A DNA stretch of 64,000 nucleotides, taken from positions 158,581 to 222,580 of the forward strand of contig NZ_JAHESF010000013.1 of NCBI RefSeq assembly GCF_018598225.1, written 5' to 3'. Positions within the stretch are counted from its first letter, which is position 1. Each line of letters starts with the position of its first letter. This DNA is from Chryseosolibacter histidinae. GTDB taxonomy: Bacteria; Bacteroidota; Bacteroidia; Cytophagales; Cyclobacteriaceae. The translations under genes were made by a program, and so were the position numbers. The notes beneath the pieces are model-generated. The model saw only the letters and a list, made by a program, of their open reading frames with translations. It had not been told where the DNA came from and made no database searches. Below, in pieces: positions 44,068 to 53,036 of this stretch.

Positions 44068-45126
44068 TTATTCAGCCTCGGCTTCGGTGCCGGACTGTTT
44101 CATGCGGGGCAATTTAAAACTAAAAACCGAACCTTTCCCCTGTGTGCTGTCAACCGTGGTTTTTGTATTATGACTTTCGAGAATGTGCTTGACAATGGCT
44201 AATCCCAGTCCGGTCCCTCCTTTTTCGCGGCTGCGGCTTTTATCTACCCGGTAGAAGCGTTCGAAGATGCGGTGGATATGTTCCGGCGCAATACCTTCGC
44301 CAAAGTCTCTAACGTGGGTGGTCACATTCTTCTTGCCCTGGGTGAATTCAACAACCACTTCGCTTCCGTCAAAAGAATGTTTGATGGCGTTTGAGATGAG
44401 GTTGGTCATCACCTGGCTGATCCGCTGCCAGTCTGCCCAGACCATCACCTGCCTGTTCTGGCTTTCAATGCGCAGGTGCACATCTTTTTTATCGGCCTTA
44501 TTCTCAAATTGTTCAAAGACCTCTTCGGTCAGCTTGTACAGGTCGATGTTCTCGAAATGCATCTTGATCTGACCCGTCTCGATGTGCGAAAGGGTGAGCA
44601 GATCCTGCACGAGCATGTCGAGGCCGTCGAGGCTTTTTGCTGCCTTTTTCAGGAACTTGGTGCGTACCGTTTTATCATTGACAGCCCCATCCAGCAACGT
44701 GTGCACAAAACCCTGTGCTGCGAAGATGGGCGTTTTCAGCTCGTGAGAGATATCGGCAATGAACTCCTTCCGGAAAGCTTCGAGCTTCTTGAGCTCGTCG
44801 ATCTCTTTCTGCTTCAGGTCAGCAAATGAAAAGATCTCTTCGTTGATGGTCTTCAGCGGATTGAGGGCGGCTGATTGCTGCTTGTCGATGTGCTGCAGCT
44901 CTTTCTTTTTCAGTTTGCTGATGAGCTTGTAGATCTTGTTGATCTCGCGGAAGATCAGGAACTCAAGCACCACGAAGATCAGCAGGTAAGAAACAGAGAA
45001 ACCAATGAAGAACGCTACCACCAGGGCGCTCGTGCCCACGCTTTCAAAGAGTGAAAGGAATAATGTGGTAATGATGGCGATGCATAAGGCCAGCAGCAGG
45101 GCCAACACCCGTGAACTATAAACCAT
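44068..45126 (-). CDS. PhoR-like sensor histidine kinase
   Basis: 352 residues, inner membrane. Two membrane segments at about 8-27 and 33-58 with almost no periplasmic loop. Phospho-acceptor His128 in ADISHELKTPIF. ATPase boxes NLISNAIKHS, DFGEGIAPEH and GGTGLGLAIVKHIL. Pairs with the PhoB-like regulator, from which it is separated by a 162-bp gap holding a heptad array. Signal unknown; the short sensor may need partner proteins. Confidence 0.93.
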   Translation of the reverse strand: MVYSSRVLALLLALCIAIITTLFLSLFESVGTSALVVAFFIGFSVSYLLIFVVLEFLIFREINKIYKLISKLKKKELQHIDKQQSAALNPLKTINEEIFSFADLKQKEIDELKKLEAFRKEFIADISHELKTPIFAAQGFVHTLLDGAVNDKTVRTKFLKKAAKSLDGLDMLVQDLLTLSHIETGQIKMHFENIDLYKLTEEVFEQFENKADKKDVHLRIESQNRQVMVWADWQRISQVMTNLISNAIKHSFDGSEVVVEFTQGKKNVTTHVRDFGEGIAPEHIHRIFERFYRVDKSRSREKGGTGLGLAIVKHILESHNTKTTVDSTQGKGSVFSFKLPRMKQSGTEAEAE

Positions 45127-45149
45127 GCACGAAGATAGGGAATAATGCT

Positions 45150-45295
45150 GTCCATGGTCGATGGTCCATAGTCCATGGACGTGACAGCAGCATAAAAAAT
45201 TCCACCGCCGCCTCCGAGAATTTAGAATCCGGTGATATCATATTCCAACACATCGATTAACCATGGACAATGGACTATCGACTATGGACTAGGAC
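45150..45295. repeat. Heptad array with inverted arms between phoB and phoR homologues
   Basis: Left arm GTCCATG, GTCGATG, GTCCATA, GTCCATG (45150-45180). Right arm CCATGGA, CAATGGA, CTATCGA, CTATGGA, CTAGGAC (45261-45295), the inverted theme. An 80-bp spacer separates them. The regulator stop TAG (45289-45291) and its last codons lie in the right arm. Confidence 0.88.
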
Positions 45296-46017
45296 AAGCT
45301 GAACTTGTACCCCACTCCTTTCACGGTGGTGATGTAATCCTCCCCGATCTTTTCACGCACCTTACGGATGTGAACGTCTACCGTGCGGGCAAGAACATAA
45401 ACATCGGTGCCCCAGATATTCTGCAAGAGGTCTTCACGGCTGAAAACCTTGTTGGGGTTCTGCGCCAGGAAGTATAGCAGCTCGAATTCTTTTTTAGGAA
45501 GGTTGATCTCTTTGTTCCTGACCTTGATGGTGTAGCTCACCCTGTCGATGGTGAGGTCTCCGATTGAGATCAGGCTTGCGGGAGATACTTTTTTGGTCTC
45601 TCTTCTGAAGAGGGCCGTGATGCGGCTCATGAGCGCGCGGGGTTTGATGGGCTTGGTGATGTAGTCATCGGCACCCACATCGAACGCCGCCACCTCCGAG
45701 TATTCTTCAGAGCGTGCGGTGAGAAAAACCACAAAGGCTTTTTGCATCTCCGGGATCTCGCGGATCAGCCTGCAGGTTTCAACGCCATCCATTTTCGGCA
45801 TCATGATATCGAGCAGCACCAGGTCAGGAATGAATTTCCTGGCGATCTCGATGGCCCGCATGCCGTCGGCAGCAGTTTTCACCTCATAACCATCTTTTTC
45901 AAGATTATACTTCAGCAGTTCCAGGATCGGCTCCTCATCGTCTACGACAAGCACTTTGTGCATTGGCTTGTTTCCCATAGCGTTCGCATTTTGCTCAAAA
46001 TTACCTCGTAAATCCAT
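45289..46017 (-). CDS. PhoB-like response regulator
   Basis: 242 residues from the longest start; MGNKPM (45978) and MHKVLV (45963) are later in-frame starts, and the usual family start would fit one of these. Receiver domain with VVDDEEPILELL, phospho-acceptor Asp70 in LVLLDIMMPKMDG and Lys in YITKPIKPRAL. The C-terminal winged helix (RKVREKIGEDYITTVKGVGY) is OmpR type. Partner of the kinase at 44068. Confidence 0.94.
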   Translation of the reverse strand: MDLRGNFEQNANAMGNKPMHKVLVVDDEEPILELLKYNLEKDGYEVKTAADGMRAIEIARKFIPDLVLLDIMMPKMDGVETCRLIREIPEMQKAFVVFLTARSEEYSEVAAFDVGADDYITKPIKPRALMSRITALFRRETKKVSPASLISIGDLTIDRVSYTIKVRNKEINLPKKEFELLYFLAQNPNKVFSREDLLQNIWGTDVYVLARTVDVHIRKVREKIGEDYITTVKGVGYKFSLS

Positions 46018-46067
46018 GGATTAAAAACAGATTATGTTTCTTAACAATTCCTTAATGAACGGCCGGT

Positions 46068-46113
46068 AACTCCCCCTTGCCCCCTCTACGCTGTAGAGGG
46101 GGTTGGGGGAGTT
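46068..46113. repeat. 46-bp near-perfect palindrome rich in CCCCC/GGGGG
   Basis: Left arm AACTCCCCC-TT-GCCCCCTCTAC (46068-46089), right arm GTAGAGGGGG-TT-GGGGGAGTT (46093-46113), one mismatch region, 3-base centre. Ends on the aminopeptidase stop (46112-46114). Elements with this AACTCCCCC design recur in Bacteroidota genomes, from memory. Could act as a terminator between the aminopeptidase and phoB genes. Confidence 0.75.
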
Positions 46114-47161
46114 ATAAAAACGGATATTTTTCACTCAAATATTCGACATAGGCCTTGAGGTTGCTCCGAAATTGATTGCGGTACTCATCCCAGAAGATCT
46201 CCTGCCGGGCCTGGTATCTTCTGAAGTTCATAAAATAGGCGTTGTTAGGCAGGTTCTTGCTGTATCGTTCAGATGGGTTGTTGTCTTCGCTTAACGTGAG
46301 GGTATCCAGCGACGCCACGATCTTTTCGATCATCTCTTTTTTCAGTTCAGCCTTCTTTTCTTTCGGATCGTTTTCTGACATCGTCTTGTACAAGCTATCG
46401 AGCTTCTCTGTGCCGCGCAGCATGTGGTCTGAAAATTTCAGATAATCGGTATCCTCATTAAGATAGGTTTGATATTCCGCGGAGTGAATGCCGTATTTAT
46501 GGATCAGAAATTTTTCGGCGCCACGGTCACCGATGAACGTAGCGAGGTTCTCATTGAAGTCGATGCTGTCTTTTACAAAGATGGTTGCATGCGACATCTC
46601 GTGGATGATAAGGTTGGCGAGGTCTCCTTCATTTCTTTCCAGCATCTTGCTCAGTATCGGATCGGTGAACCATCCGAGCGTAGACCAGCCGCCGGGGTTG
46701 CGGATGCTCACGTCCCAGCCTTCTTTTTTCAGCTCATCTCTCAAGGCCACGGCAAGGTCCTTGTTGAAGAAGCCCTTGTAGGGAACTGATCCGAGCACGG
46801 GGAACGTCCACTCCTTCGCTTTAAGTCTGAACGGTTCGCTGGCCGTGACCACCCACATGATCTCCTCTCCCTTCTGATCGTATAAGGTCTTGTAGTTGCG
46901 GGTATCTTTCAACCCCAGTGAATCGATGGCATACCGTCTCACTTCGTTGATCAGCACCAGCTTTCTCCGCAGCGAATCCGGGAAGTCAGGGTCATGGAGG
47001 AATTCCTCCACCGGCCTGGCATTATAGATGATGTTCATCTGGCCCCTTGCCTGGCGAACGCCATAAATCACCAGGTCCCAGTAGACCACGATGAGTACGC
47101 CGACAATGATGAGCAGCGCCAGCAGTATCCGCTTGAAGATCTTTCGAGTTTTTATCGCCAT
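46112..47161 (-). CDS. Predicted aminopeptidase (COG4324/DUF2265 type)
   Basis: 349 residues. One N-terminal membrane segment (about 11-30, LLALLIIVGVLIVVYW). Zinc motif in NLIIHEMSHATIF (HExxH variant HEMSH) followed by NENLATFIGDRGAEKFL, giving a third ligand Glu. GGWSTLGWFTDPIL is another family pattern. Expected on the periplasmic side. Substrate unknown. Confidence 0.88.
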   Translation of the reverse strand: MAIKTRKIFKRILLALLIIVGVLIVVYWDLVIYGVRQARGQMNIIYNARPVEEFLHDPDFPDSLRRKLVLINEVRRYAIDSLGLKDTRNYKTLYDQKGEEIMWVVTASEPFRLKAKEWTFPVLGSVPYKGFFNKDLAVALRDELKKEGWDVSIRNPGGWSTLGWFTDPILSKMLERNEGDLANLIIHEMSHATIFVKDSIDFNENLATFIGDRGAEKFLIHKYGIHSAEYQTYLNEDTDYLKFSDHMLRGTEKLDSLYKTMSENDPKEKKAELKKEMIEKIVASLDTLTLSEDNNPSERYSKNLPNNAYFMNFRRYQARQEIFWDEYRNQFRSNLKAYVEYLSEKYPFL

Positions 47162-47493
47162 CCGAATTAATGAACCGATCTTGCCACCAGTATCAACACT
47201 TTACGATCTGCAATATAAAGGTTTGAGGTCATTAAAAAATTTATGACATGCTTCAACTGTTTGAGGCTAATTCTGTTACCTCGCAACGGTTAAAGCAAAA
47301 AAAGCAACCGGTTCGACTGGCTCTGACAGCAATTGACAATACTTCGTTTTAAATTCGCCGTGAAATGGTAATTTTCAGCCTCTTTGAGTAGTAGGCCTTG
47401 AACAGTAGGCAGTAGGCAATTTGCAGTAGGCAAAAAACAAACGCCAAGAATCAAAAAAGAAAAAATAACAATAACCTATAACGAACAAATCCC
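47162..47493. other. Divergent intergenic region before recA
   Basis: 332 bp. Right part holds a CAGTAGG heptad array (47388-47434). A possible -7 TATATTGC on the minus strand near 47210 could serve the aminopeptidase. I see no clear recA promoter and no clear LexA-type box. Confidence 0.5.
47388..47434 (+). repeat. Heptad array CAGTAGG upstream of recA
   Basis: GTAGTAGG, then CAGTAGG, CAGTAGG, CAATTTG, CAGTAGG, CAAAAAA. Same family as the array at the rsmH stop (29601-29635). About 60 bp before the recA start, so it may lie in the recA leader. Confidence 0.78.
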
Positions 47494-48522
47494 ATGAGTG
47501 ATGCAAAAGAAAAACTGAAGGCTCTTCAGTCGACCCTCGATAAGCTGGAAAAGACCTATGGAAAGGGTACCGTGATGAAGCTGAGTGATGAAAAAGTACA
47601 GGATATACCGGCTATTCCTACAGGGTCATTGGGTCTGGACATTGCCTTGGGCATTGGTGGAATTCCACGCGGCCGGGTGATCGAGATCTATGGTCCTGAA
47701 TCTTCCGGTAAAACAACGCTCACCATGCACTGCATTGCCGAAGCACAGCGGCGGGGCGGCCTTGCGGCGTTCATTGATGCAGAACACGCTTTTGATAAGA
47801 ACTATGCAGAGAAGCTTGGAATAGACACTGAAAACCTGCTGATCTCACAACCCGATAACGGCGAGCAGGCACTTGAGATCGCCGATCACCTGATCCGCTC
47901 CGGCGCTATCGATATCATTGTCATCGACTCGGTGGCGGCGCTGGTTCCCAAGGGCGAACTTGAAGGCGAAATGGGTGAAAGCAAAATGGGTCTCCAGGCC
48001 CGCCTCATGTCGCAAGCCTTAAGGAAGCTTACCGGTACCATCAGCAAAACCGGTTGCTCCTGTATCTTCATCAACCAGCTGCGTGAAAAGATCGGCGTTA
48101 TGTTCGGTAACCCTGAGACCACAACAGGTGGTAATGCCTTGAAATTCTACGCTTCGGTTCGTCTCGATATCCGCAGGATCGGCCAGATCAAAGAAGGCGC
48201 GGATGACATCACCGGAAACCGCGTCAAGGTAAAGGTTGTGAAAAACAAAGTAGCGCCTCCTTTCAAAGTGGTGGAATTCGATATCATGTACGGAAAAGGG
48301 ATCTCCAAGTCAGGCGAGATCGTTGATCTGGGCGTGGAAGTAGAAGTGATCCAGAAATCCGGATCATGGTTCTCTTACTCCGGCAACAAGCTCGGTCAGG
48401 GCCGCGATGCCGTAAAACAACTGATCGAAGACAACCCTGAGCTGATGGACGAACTCGAAAAGAAGATCAAGGAAAAGCTCGGCGCCGTAGAAGCGAAAAA
48501 AGCGCTGGAAGAAAAAGAGTAA
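47494..48522 (+). CDS. recA: Recombinase RecA
   Basis: 342 residues. Walker [14 protein letters not shown], Walker [15 protein letters not shown]1/L2 region with [16 protein letters not shown], and [23 protein letters not shown] strand exchange and SOS activation. Followed by a hairpin terminator that is also part of a heptad array. Confidence 0.99.
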   Translation: MSDAKEKLKALQSTLDKLEKTYGKGTVMKLSDEKVQDIPAIPTGSLGLDIALGIGGIPRGRVIEIYGPESSGKTTLTMHCIAEAQRRGGLAAFIDAEHAFDKNYAEKLGIDTENLLISQPDNGEQALEIADHLIRSGAIDIIVIDSVAALVPKGELEGEMGESKMGLQARLMSQALRKLTGTISKTGCSCIFINQLREKIGVMFGNPETTTGGNALKFYASVRLDIRRIGQIKEGADDITGNRVKVKVVKNKVAPPFKVVEFDIMYGKGISKSGEIVDLGVEVEVIQKSGSWFSYSGNKLGQGRDAVKQLIEDNPELMDELEKKIKEKLGAVEAKKALEEKE

Positions 48523-48534
48523 ATATTAATATTC

Positions 48535-48592
48535 AACGGTCAATGTGCAGATGTGCCAAGGCGTGCATTTTCACATTGACCGTTTTATTTTT
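48535..48592 (+). terminator. recA terminator, 13-bp stem
   Basis: AACGGTCAATGTG (48535-48547) pairs with CACATTGACCGTT (48572-48584), 24-base loop, followed by TTATTTTTT. The stem lies at the left arm of the array that continues at 48632. Confidence 0.8.
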
Positions 48593-48631
48593 TCGTGCAA
48601 CGTATTCCCGCAAAGCATGCAGTACATTCCA

Positions 48632-48668
48632 TTGGCACATTGATCAATTGACCATCGACAATTCTAGT
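48632..48668. repeat. Right heptad arm between recA and the ABC permease
   Basis: TGGCACA, TTGATCA, ATTGACC, ATCGACA, ATTCTAG. Its reverse complement resembles the left arm at 48535-48560 (GGTCAATGTG... GTGCCAAGG). The permease stop TAG (48664-48666) is within this arm. Confidence 0.7.
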
Positions 48669-49929
48669 TGGCTCTAATGGCAACCACGGGATCAAGTCTC
48701 GCAGCCATGGCCGCCGGCACGATGCCAGAAACCAATCCGATCACTGACGAAACTCCCAATCCTAAAACGATATTCTTAATGGTGAGCGTTACGATCAGAT
48801 CGCCAAAAGGAATGAACGTGAACAGGTATACCAGCATCAATCCTGCCAATCCTCCGATCAGGCTGAGGAAGATGGCTTCGAAAAGGAATTGAAACAGGAT
48901 GAAGTAATTCTTTGCCCCCAGCGATTTTTGCAGGCCGATGATGCTGGTTCGCTCCTTCACGGAAACGAACATGATGTTGGCAATACCGAACCCGCCCACC
49001 AGGATCGAGAAGCCACCGATGATCCAGCCGGCCAATCCGATGATATCAAAGATCCCGCTGATGGCATTGGCGAGCGCCTCCGGGCGGTTCATGGCAAAAT
49101 TGTCTTTCTCCGCAGGACGCAACCCTCTTCTCACACGCAACATTCCACGAAGCTCATTTTCCAGCTCCACGAGGCCTACGTCATAGTCGTGCCCTTTGAT
49201 GCCTATCCGCGAGGTGACCTCGAACCAGGCTCCGGTACCGGTCTGGTAAAGCTTGCGGAATGCCTGGTAGGGAATAATGGCCGCGTAATCATTGCTGGGT
49301 GTACCCATAAAGCTCTGGCCTTCTTTTTTGATCACGCCGATCACCACATATTTAAGGCCTTTGATCTTGATGGTCTCCCCGATTGCGTTCTGTCCATCCG
49401 GAAACAGCACGCGGGCGATCTCACTGCCGATGACCACCACATTACGCCCCGCTTCTACTTCTTCGGGGGTAAAGTAACGTCCCTGGTCAACATTCACCTC
49501 AAAGATGATATTGTAACCCTGTGCACCGCCTACCAGCCTCACCTGGCCGATGCTGTTGCTGTTGCGTTTCAGGGTAAAGTTGCCCTTGCTGGCAAAGATT
49601 GAAATACCGTTCTGGTGCTTGAGATTGGTCTGCAGGAATTTGAACTCGTTATAAGAGGCATTGGGACGTCTCCAGAACTCCCACCACTTGTATTCCCCGC
49701 TGTTATCGGCCAGAAAAGGCCATTTTTCAACATAGATCACACCTGTTCCGAGAAAGTTAAGGCTGTCTTTAATGTTTTTTTCCAGGGAATCGACAAAGGT
49801 AAGTACGGCAATAATGGCGAAGATCCCGACGGTAACTCCCAGTAGCGAGAGGATGGTCCTCAGCAGGTTTGACTTTAATGCCCGCCAGGCGAACCGGAAG
49901 CTTTCGAAGATCTGACCTAAAGTTTTCAT
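48664..49929 (-). CDS. ABC transporter permease, MacB/FtsX type
   Basis: 421 residues. First membrane segment at about 22-45 (TILSLLGVTVGIFAIIAVLTF), a large periplasmic MacB-like domain (about 50-280), then three segments (IVGGFGIANIMFV; ISLIGGLAGLMLVYLFTF; ISVIGLVSGIVPAAMAA). Typical motif VKERTSIIGLQKSLGA. Works with an ATPase encoded elsewhere; substrate unknown. Confidence 0.93.
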   Translation of the reverse strand: MKTLGQIFESFRFAWRALKSNLLRTILSLLGVTVGIFAIIAVLTFVDSLEKNIKDSLNFLGTGVIYVEKWPFLADNSGEYKWWEFWRRPNASYNEFKFLQTNLKHQNGISIFASKGNFTLKRNSNSIGQVRLVGGAQGYNIIFEVNVDQGRYFTPEEVEAGRNVVVIGSEIARVLFPDGQNAIGETIKIKGLKYVVIGVIKKEGQSFMGTPSNDYAAIIPYQAFRKLYQTGTGAWFEVTSRIGIKGHDYDVGLVELENELRGMLRVRRGLRPAEKDNFAMNRPEALANAISGIFDIIGLAGWIIGGFSILVGGFGIANIMFVSVKERTSIIGLQKSLGAKNYFILFQFLFEAIFLSLIGGLAGLMLVYLFTFIPFGDLIVTLTIKNIVLGLGVSSVIGLVSGIVPAAMAARLDPVVAIRAN

Positions 49930-50071
49930 TTCAAGGTTTTATACGGGAGACAGGTAATGCTGGTTTGTCGGGGTTTAACGTCCCGAATTACTGGTTTAGA
50001 CTGAAAAAAAGCGTTTTTTGTTACAGTTGCGAAAATCCAGGCCCTATATTCGTAAATCCTAAATAATGCTT

Positions 50072-50079
50072 TATTTTTG
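50072..50079 (+). promoter_or_regulatory. Probable -7 element for queA
   Basis: TATTTTTG fits TAnnTTTG, 50 bp before the queA start. The -33 position has TTC instead of TTG, 20 bp upstream. Confidence 0.5.
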
Positions 50080-50128
50080 CAACCTTATTTAAAATACCCT
50101 TGATTGGGCTCATTCCGCTTACAAAATT

Positions 50129-51175
50129 ATGAAGTTATCCGAATTTAAGTTTGACCTTCCCAATAACCTGATAGCCAACAGACCGGCTGAGAACCGTGAC
50201 GAATCCCGCCTCATGGTTGTTCATAAAGACAGCGGCAAAATCGAGCACAAGATCTTCAAAGATATTGTAGGGTACTTCAACGAAGGGGATGTTCTTGTGG
50301 GTAACGATACCATGGTTTTTCCAGCCCGCCTGTATGGCCGCAAGGAAAAGACCGGTGCCAAGATAGAAGTGTTCCTGCTGCGTGAGCTCAATGCTGATAT
50401 GCACCTGTGGGATGTGCTGGTTGATCCCGCCAGGAAGATCCGTGTAGGCAATAAACTTTACTTCGGCAACGGCGACCTCGTGGCGGAAGTCATCGATAAC
50501 ACCACTTCGCGCGGAAGGACCATCCGTTTTCTTTTTGATGGTGACTCCGTAGCCTTCGACAAAGTGATCGAAACCCTGGGAGAAACACCTCTCCCCAAAT
50601 ACATCAAGCGCAAGGTAGAGCCCGAAGACAAAGACCGGTTTCAGACCATCTACGCCAAGAACAAAGGTGCGGTATCGGCTCCCACAGCAGGTTTGCACTT
50701 CACAAGGCAACTGCTGAAACGCCTGCAGATCAAAGGTGTGGACATGACCTACGTAACCCTGCACATCGGCCTGGGAACATTCCGCCCGGTTGATGTAGAA
50801 GACCTGACCAAGCACAAGATGGATTCAGAGAACTTCATCGTAGGCAACGAAGCCGTTGAAGCGGTGAACAAAGCCCTTGATAACAAGAACCGTGTATGCG
50901 CCGTGGGTACCACCACCATGCGTGCCCTGGAGTCAGCGGTATCGGCTACCAACAGGCTGAAACCCCGCGAAGGCTGGACCGATAAATTCATTTTTCCTCC
51001 ATACGATTTCAAGATCTGCAACGCCATGGTCACTAACTTCCACATGCCTGAGTCAACGCTGTTGATGATGGCCGCTGCTTTCGGAGGTTATGACATCGTA
51101 ATGGAAGCGTACAAAGTTGCCAAGAAGGAAAAATACAAGTTCCTTACCTACGGCGACGCCATGCTCATCATTTAG
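50129..51175 (+). CDS. queA: tRNA ribosyltransferase-isomerase QueA
   Basis: 348 residues, cytoplasmic. [49 protein letters not shown], and [18 protein letters not shown] are QueA signatures. Transfers ribose from SAM to preQ1 in tRNA. Its TAG stop is followed at once by a GTACGAG array. Confidence 0.97.
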   Translation: MKLSEFKFDLPNNLIANRPAENRDESRLMVVHKDSGKIEHKIFKDIVGYFNEGDVLVGNDTMVFPARLYGRKEKTGAKIEVFLLRELNADMHLWDVLVDPARKIRVGNKLYFGNGDLVAEVIDNTTSRGRTIRFLFDGDSVAFDKVIETLGETPLPKYIKRKVEPEDKDRFQTIYAKNKGAVSAPTAGLHFTRQLLKRLQIKGVDMTYVTLHIGLGTFRPVDVEDLTKHKMDSENFIVGNEAVEAVNKALDNKNRVCAVGTTTMRALESAVSATNRLKPREGWTDKFIFPPYDFKICNAMVTNFHMPESTLLMMAAAFGGYDIVMEAYKVAKKEKYKFLTYGDAMLII

Positions 51176-51271
51176 AAGGTACGAGGTTAGAGGTACGAGG
51201 TACGAAGTGAATACCGTACCCAGTTCCTGTATTTCCGTACTTCGTATTTCGTACCTCGTACCTATTCTTAA
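51173..51271. repeat. Heptad array with inverted arms, GTACGAG family
   Basis: Left arm from the queA stop: AAGGTAC, GAGGTTA, GAGGTAC, GAGGTAC, GAAGTGA (51176-51210). Right arm: CCGTACT, TCGTATT, TCGTACC, TCGTACC (51237-51266), inverted. About 25 bp spacer. The left arm is almost identical to 39650-39697. Confidence 0.88.
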
Positions 51272-51282
51272 TACCTGGGACT

Positions 51283-51525
51283 TTACAACTGCTTAGTCAG
51301 ATACAGGAACAGAAAGATCGCTACTGGATAGATAACAAAGTACTGAGGTGAAGCGCCGAAGAAACGCAGGAAGATGCCGAGCGGCGCGAGCAGCAGTAGA
51401 ACGCCGCCGGTGAAGAACACAACTTTCTTTGATCTTTCTATGGGCGCGTTGAAGACATCCACCATTTTATATACGAGGAAGCCGATCACGGCGACATTGA
51501 AGGCGATCAGGAAAAAGCGCAGCAT
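51283..51525 (-). CDS. Small membrane protein
   Basis: 80 residues with three hydrophobic segments (FFLIAFNVAVIGFLVYKMV; VVFFTGGVLLLLAPLGIFL; YFVIYPVAIFLFLYL). No recognised family. Convergent with queA, and its upstream side faces the MntA gene. Confidence 0.7.
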   Translation of the reverse strand: MLRFFLIAFNVAVIGFLVYKMVDVFNAPIERSKKVVFFTGGVLLLLAPLGIFLRFFGASPQYFVIYPVAIFLFLYLTKQL

Positions 51526-51600
51526 AGGTTCAACTTTTATTTAAAGTTATGAGTTTATAGACTAATGGGAGGTCTCCCCGTAATTTCTTATTTTTAGGAT

Positions 51601-51891
51601 ATGTTAACCAAAGAGGAAATATTGAAACGCCTGCGCGAGCATAAAACCGAGCTTCAGCGGAAATTTCCCCTCAAGAGCCTCGCCCTGTTTGGTTCATATG
51701 CCCGGAACGAACAAACCGACACCAGCGATATAGATGTTTTGGTGGAATTCAGCGAGCCGGTAGGTTTTGAGTTCATTGATCTGATAGAAGAACTTGAAAG
51801 GCTTTTCAACCATAAAATCGATCTGGTGAGCAAAAAGGGGGTTAAATCCCATTACCTGCCCTATATAGAAGACGATGCCATCTATGTCTAA
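51601..51891 (+). CDS. mntA: MntA-type nucleotidyltransferase antitoxin
   Basis: 96 residues, minimal nucleotidyltransferase. The signature GS-x10-DxD is exact: GSYARNEQTDTSDIDVLVEF. In known MntA/HepT systems this protein adds AMP to a tyrosine of the HEPN toxin (family knowledge). Overlaps hepT by 17 bp. Confidence 0.9.
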   Translation: MLTKEEILKRLREHKTELQRKFPLKSLALFGSYARNEQTDTSDIDVLVEFSEPVGFEFIDLIEELERLFNHKIDLVSKKGVKSHYLPYIEDDAIYV

Positions 51892-52225
51892 GCGCGTCCC
51901 CAAACTCCTCGTGATCGATATGCTGGAGTGCTTGGAAAAAATACTGGACTACACAGCAGGAATGACATATGAATCGTTTTTAACCGATTCCAAAACGCAG
52001 GACGCCGTCATCCGCAATATTCAGGTGTTGGGAGAAGCTGCCAACAGAGTTCCAGATTCATTTAGAAGTGAAAACCCCGAGATTGAATGGAGCAAGATCA
52101 TTCGTTCGAGACACATCATTACGCATGAATATGATGACATTGACCATTCTATTATCTGGAAGATCATCACAGTTCATATTCCTTCATTAAAATCATCGTT
52201 GGAAAAAATACTTCAAACACTTTGA
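51875..52225 (+). CDS. hepT: HepT-like HEPN toxin (DUF86)
   Basis: 116 residues; a second start (MSKRV, 51884) is possible. All-helical HEPN fold with the RNase motif R-x4-HxY visible as RHIITHEY, the Tyr being the AMP acceptor in studied homologues. VLGEAANRVPDSFR and a long second helix follow. Its stop TGA overlaps the TTG start of ispD. Confidence 0.9.
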   Translation: MPSMSKRVPKLLVIDMLECLEKILDYTAGMTYESFLTDSKTQDAVIRNIQVLGEAANRVPDSFRSENPEIEWSKIIRSRHIITHEYDDIDHSIIWKIITVHIPSLKSSLEKILQTL

Positions 52226-52905
52226 ATCGACCAGAATACGCCCTGATCGTTGCCGGCGGAAAAGGAACCCGCATGAAAAGCAAGATCCCTAAACAGTTCA
52301 TTGAGCTGCAGGGCCTGCCTGTGCTGCTGCACACCATCAATGCTTTCTTTCGTTATAAGTCCGATATCGCTGTGGTACTTGTGCTGCCGCAACAGGACTT
52401 TGAAACCTGGCACGCCATCGTAAAAAAGTACAACTTCACCCATCCCATTACACTGCAGCAAGGCGGGGATAGCCGATTTCAATCCGTGAAAAAAGGACTT
52501 GAAAAAATTGCAGGCAACGGACTGGTAGCCATTCACGACGGCGTACGTCCCCTGGTGAGCGAAGCCATCATTGCTGAATCTTTCCGGCTCGCGGCGCAAA
52601 GCAGATCAGCGGTGGCTGCCGTGCCGTTAAAAGAATCTATCCGTATTGAGGAAGGGAACAGCACCCGTGCCCTTGACCGCTCACAATACCGTCTCATCCA
52701 GACACCCCAAACCTTCGAGGTGCAACTGATCAAAAAGGCATATGAGATCCCGGAAGACGCAAGCCTTACGGATGATGCCAGCGTAGCCGAACGCGCAGGA
52801 CATGCCATCACACTTTTCGAAGGCAGCTACCGAAATATCAAGATCACCACAGAAGAAGATCTGGTGATTGCAGGGGCAATGCTACAAGCCAACAGCCGGT
52901 TGTAG
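52222..52905 (+). CDS. ispD: 2-C-methyl-D-erythritol 4-phosphate cytidylyltransferase IspD
   Basis: 227 residues, isoprenoid MEP pathway. GGKGTRMKSKIPKQFIELQG is the nucleotide-binding start; IHDGVRPLVSEAII, PLKESIRIEE and LTDDASVAERAGHAI follow. The start codon is TTG, because the next Met lies inside the GGKGTRM motif and no upstream ATG is in frame. TTG overlaps the hepT stop (TTGA), so translation may depend on hepT. Confidence 0.95.
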   Translation: MNRPEYALIVAGGKGTRMKSKIPKQFIELQGLPVLLHTINAFFRYKSDIAVVLVLPQQDFETWHAIVKKYNFTHPITLQQGGDSRFQSVKKGLEKIAGNGLVAIHDGVRPLVSEAIIAESFRLAAQSRSAVAAVPLKESIRIEEGNSTRALDRSQYRLIQTPQTFEVQLIKKAYEIPEDASLTDDASVAERAGHAITLFEGSYRNIKITTEEDLVIAGAMLQANSRL

Positions 52906-53036
52906 AAAAACTTCTACCTTCTTACCAAATAAAAGGGTCAATACCGCCATCCGTTTCCGCAAACGTTTGAAAAGGTGTCTAGGAACGGTTTTTTCAACTA
53001 ATTTGCCCTACACTTTAACCCTTAACCCATTATCCT

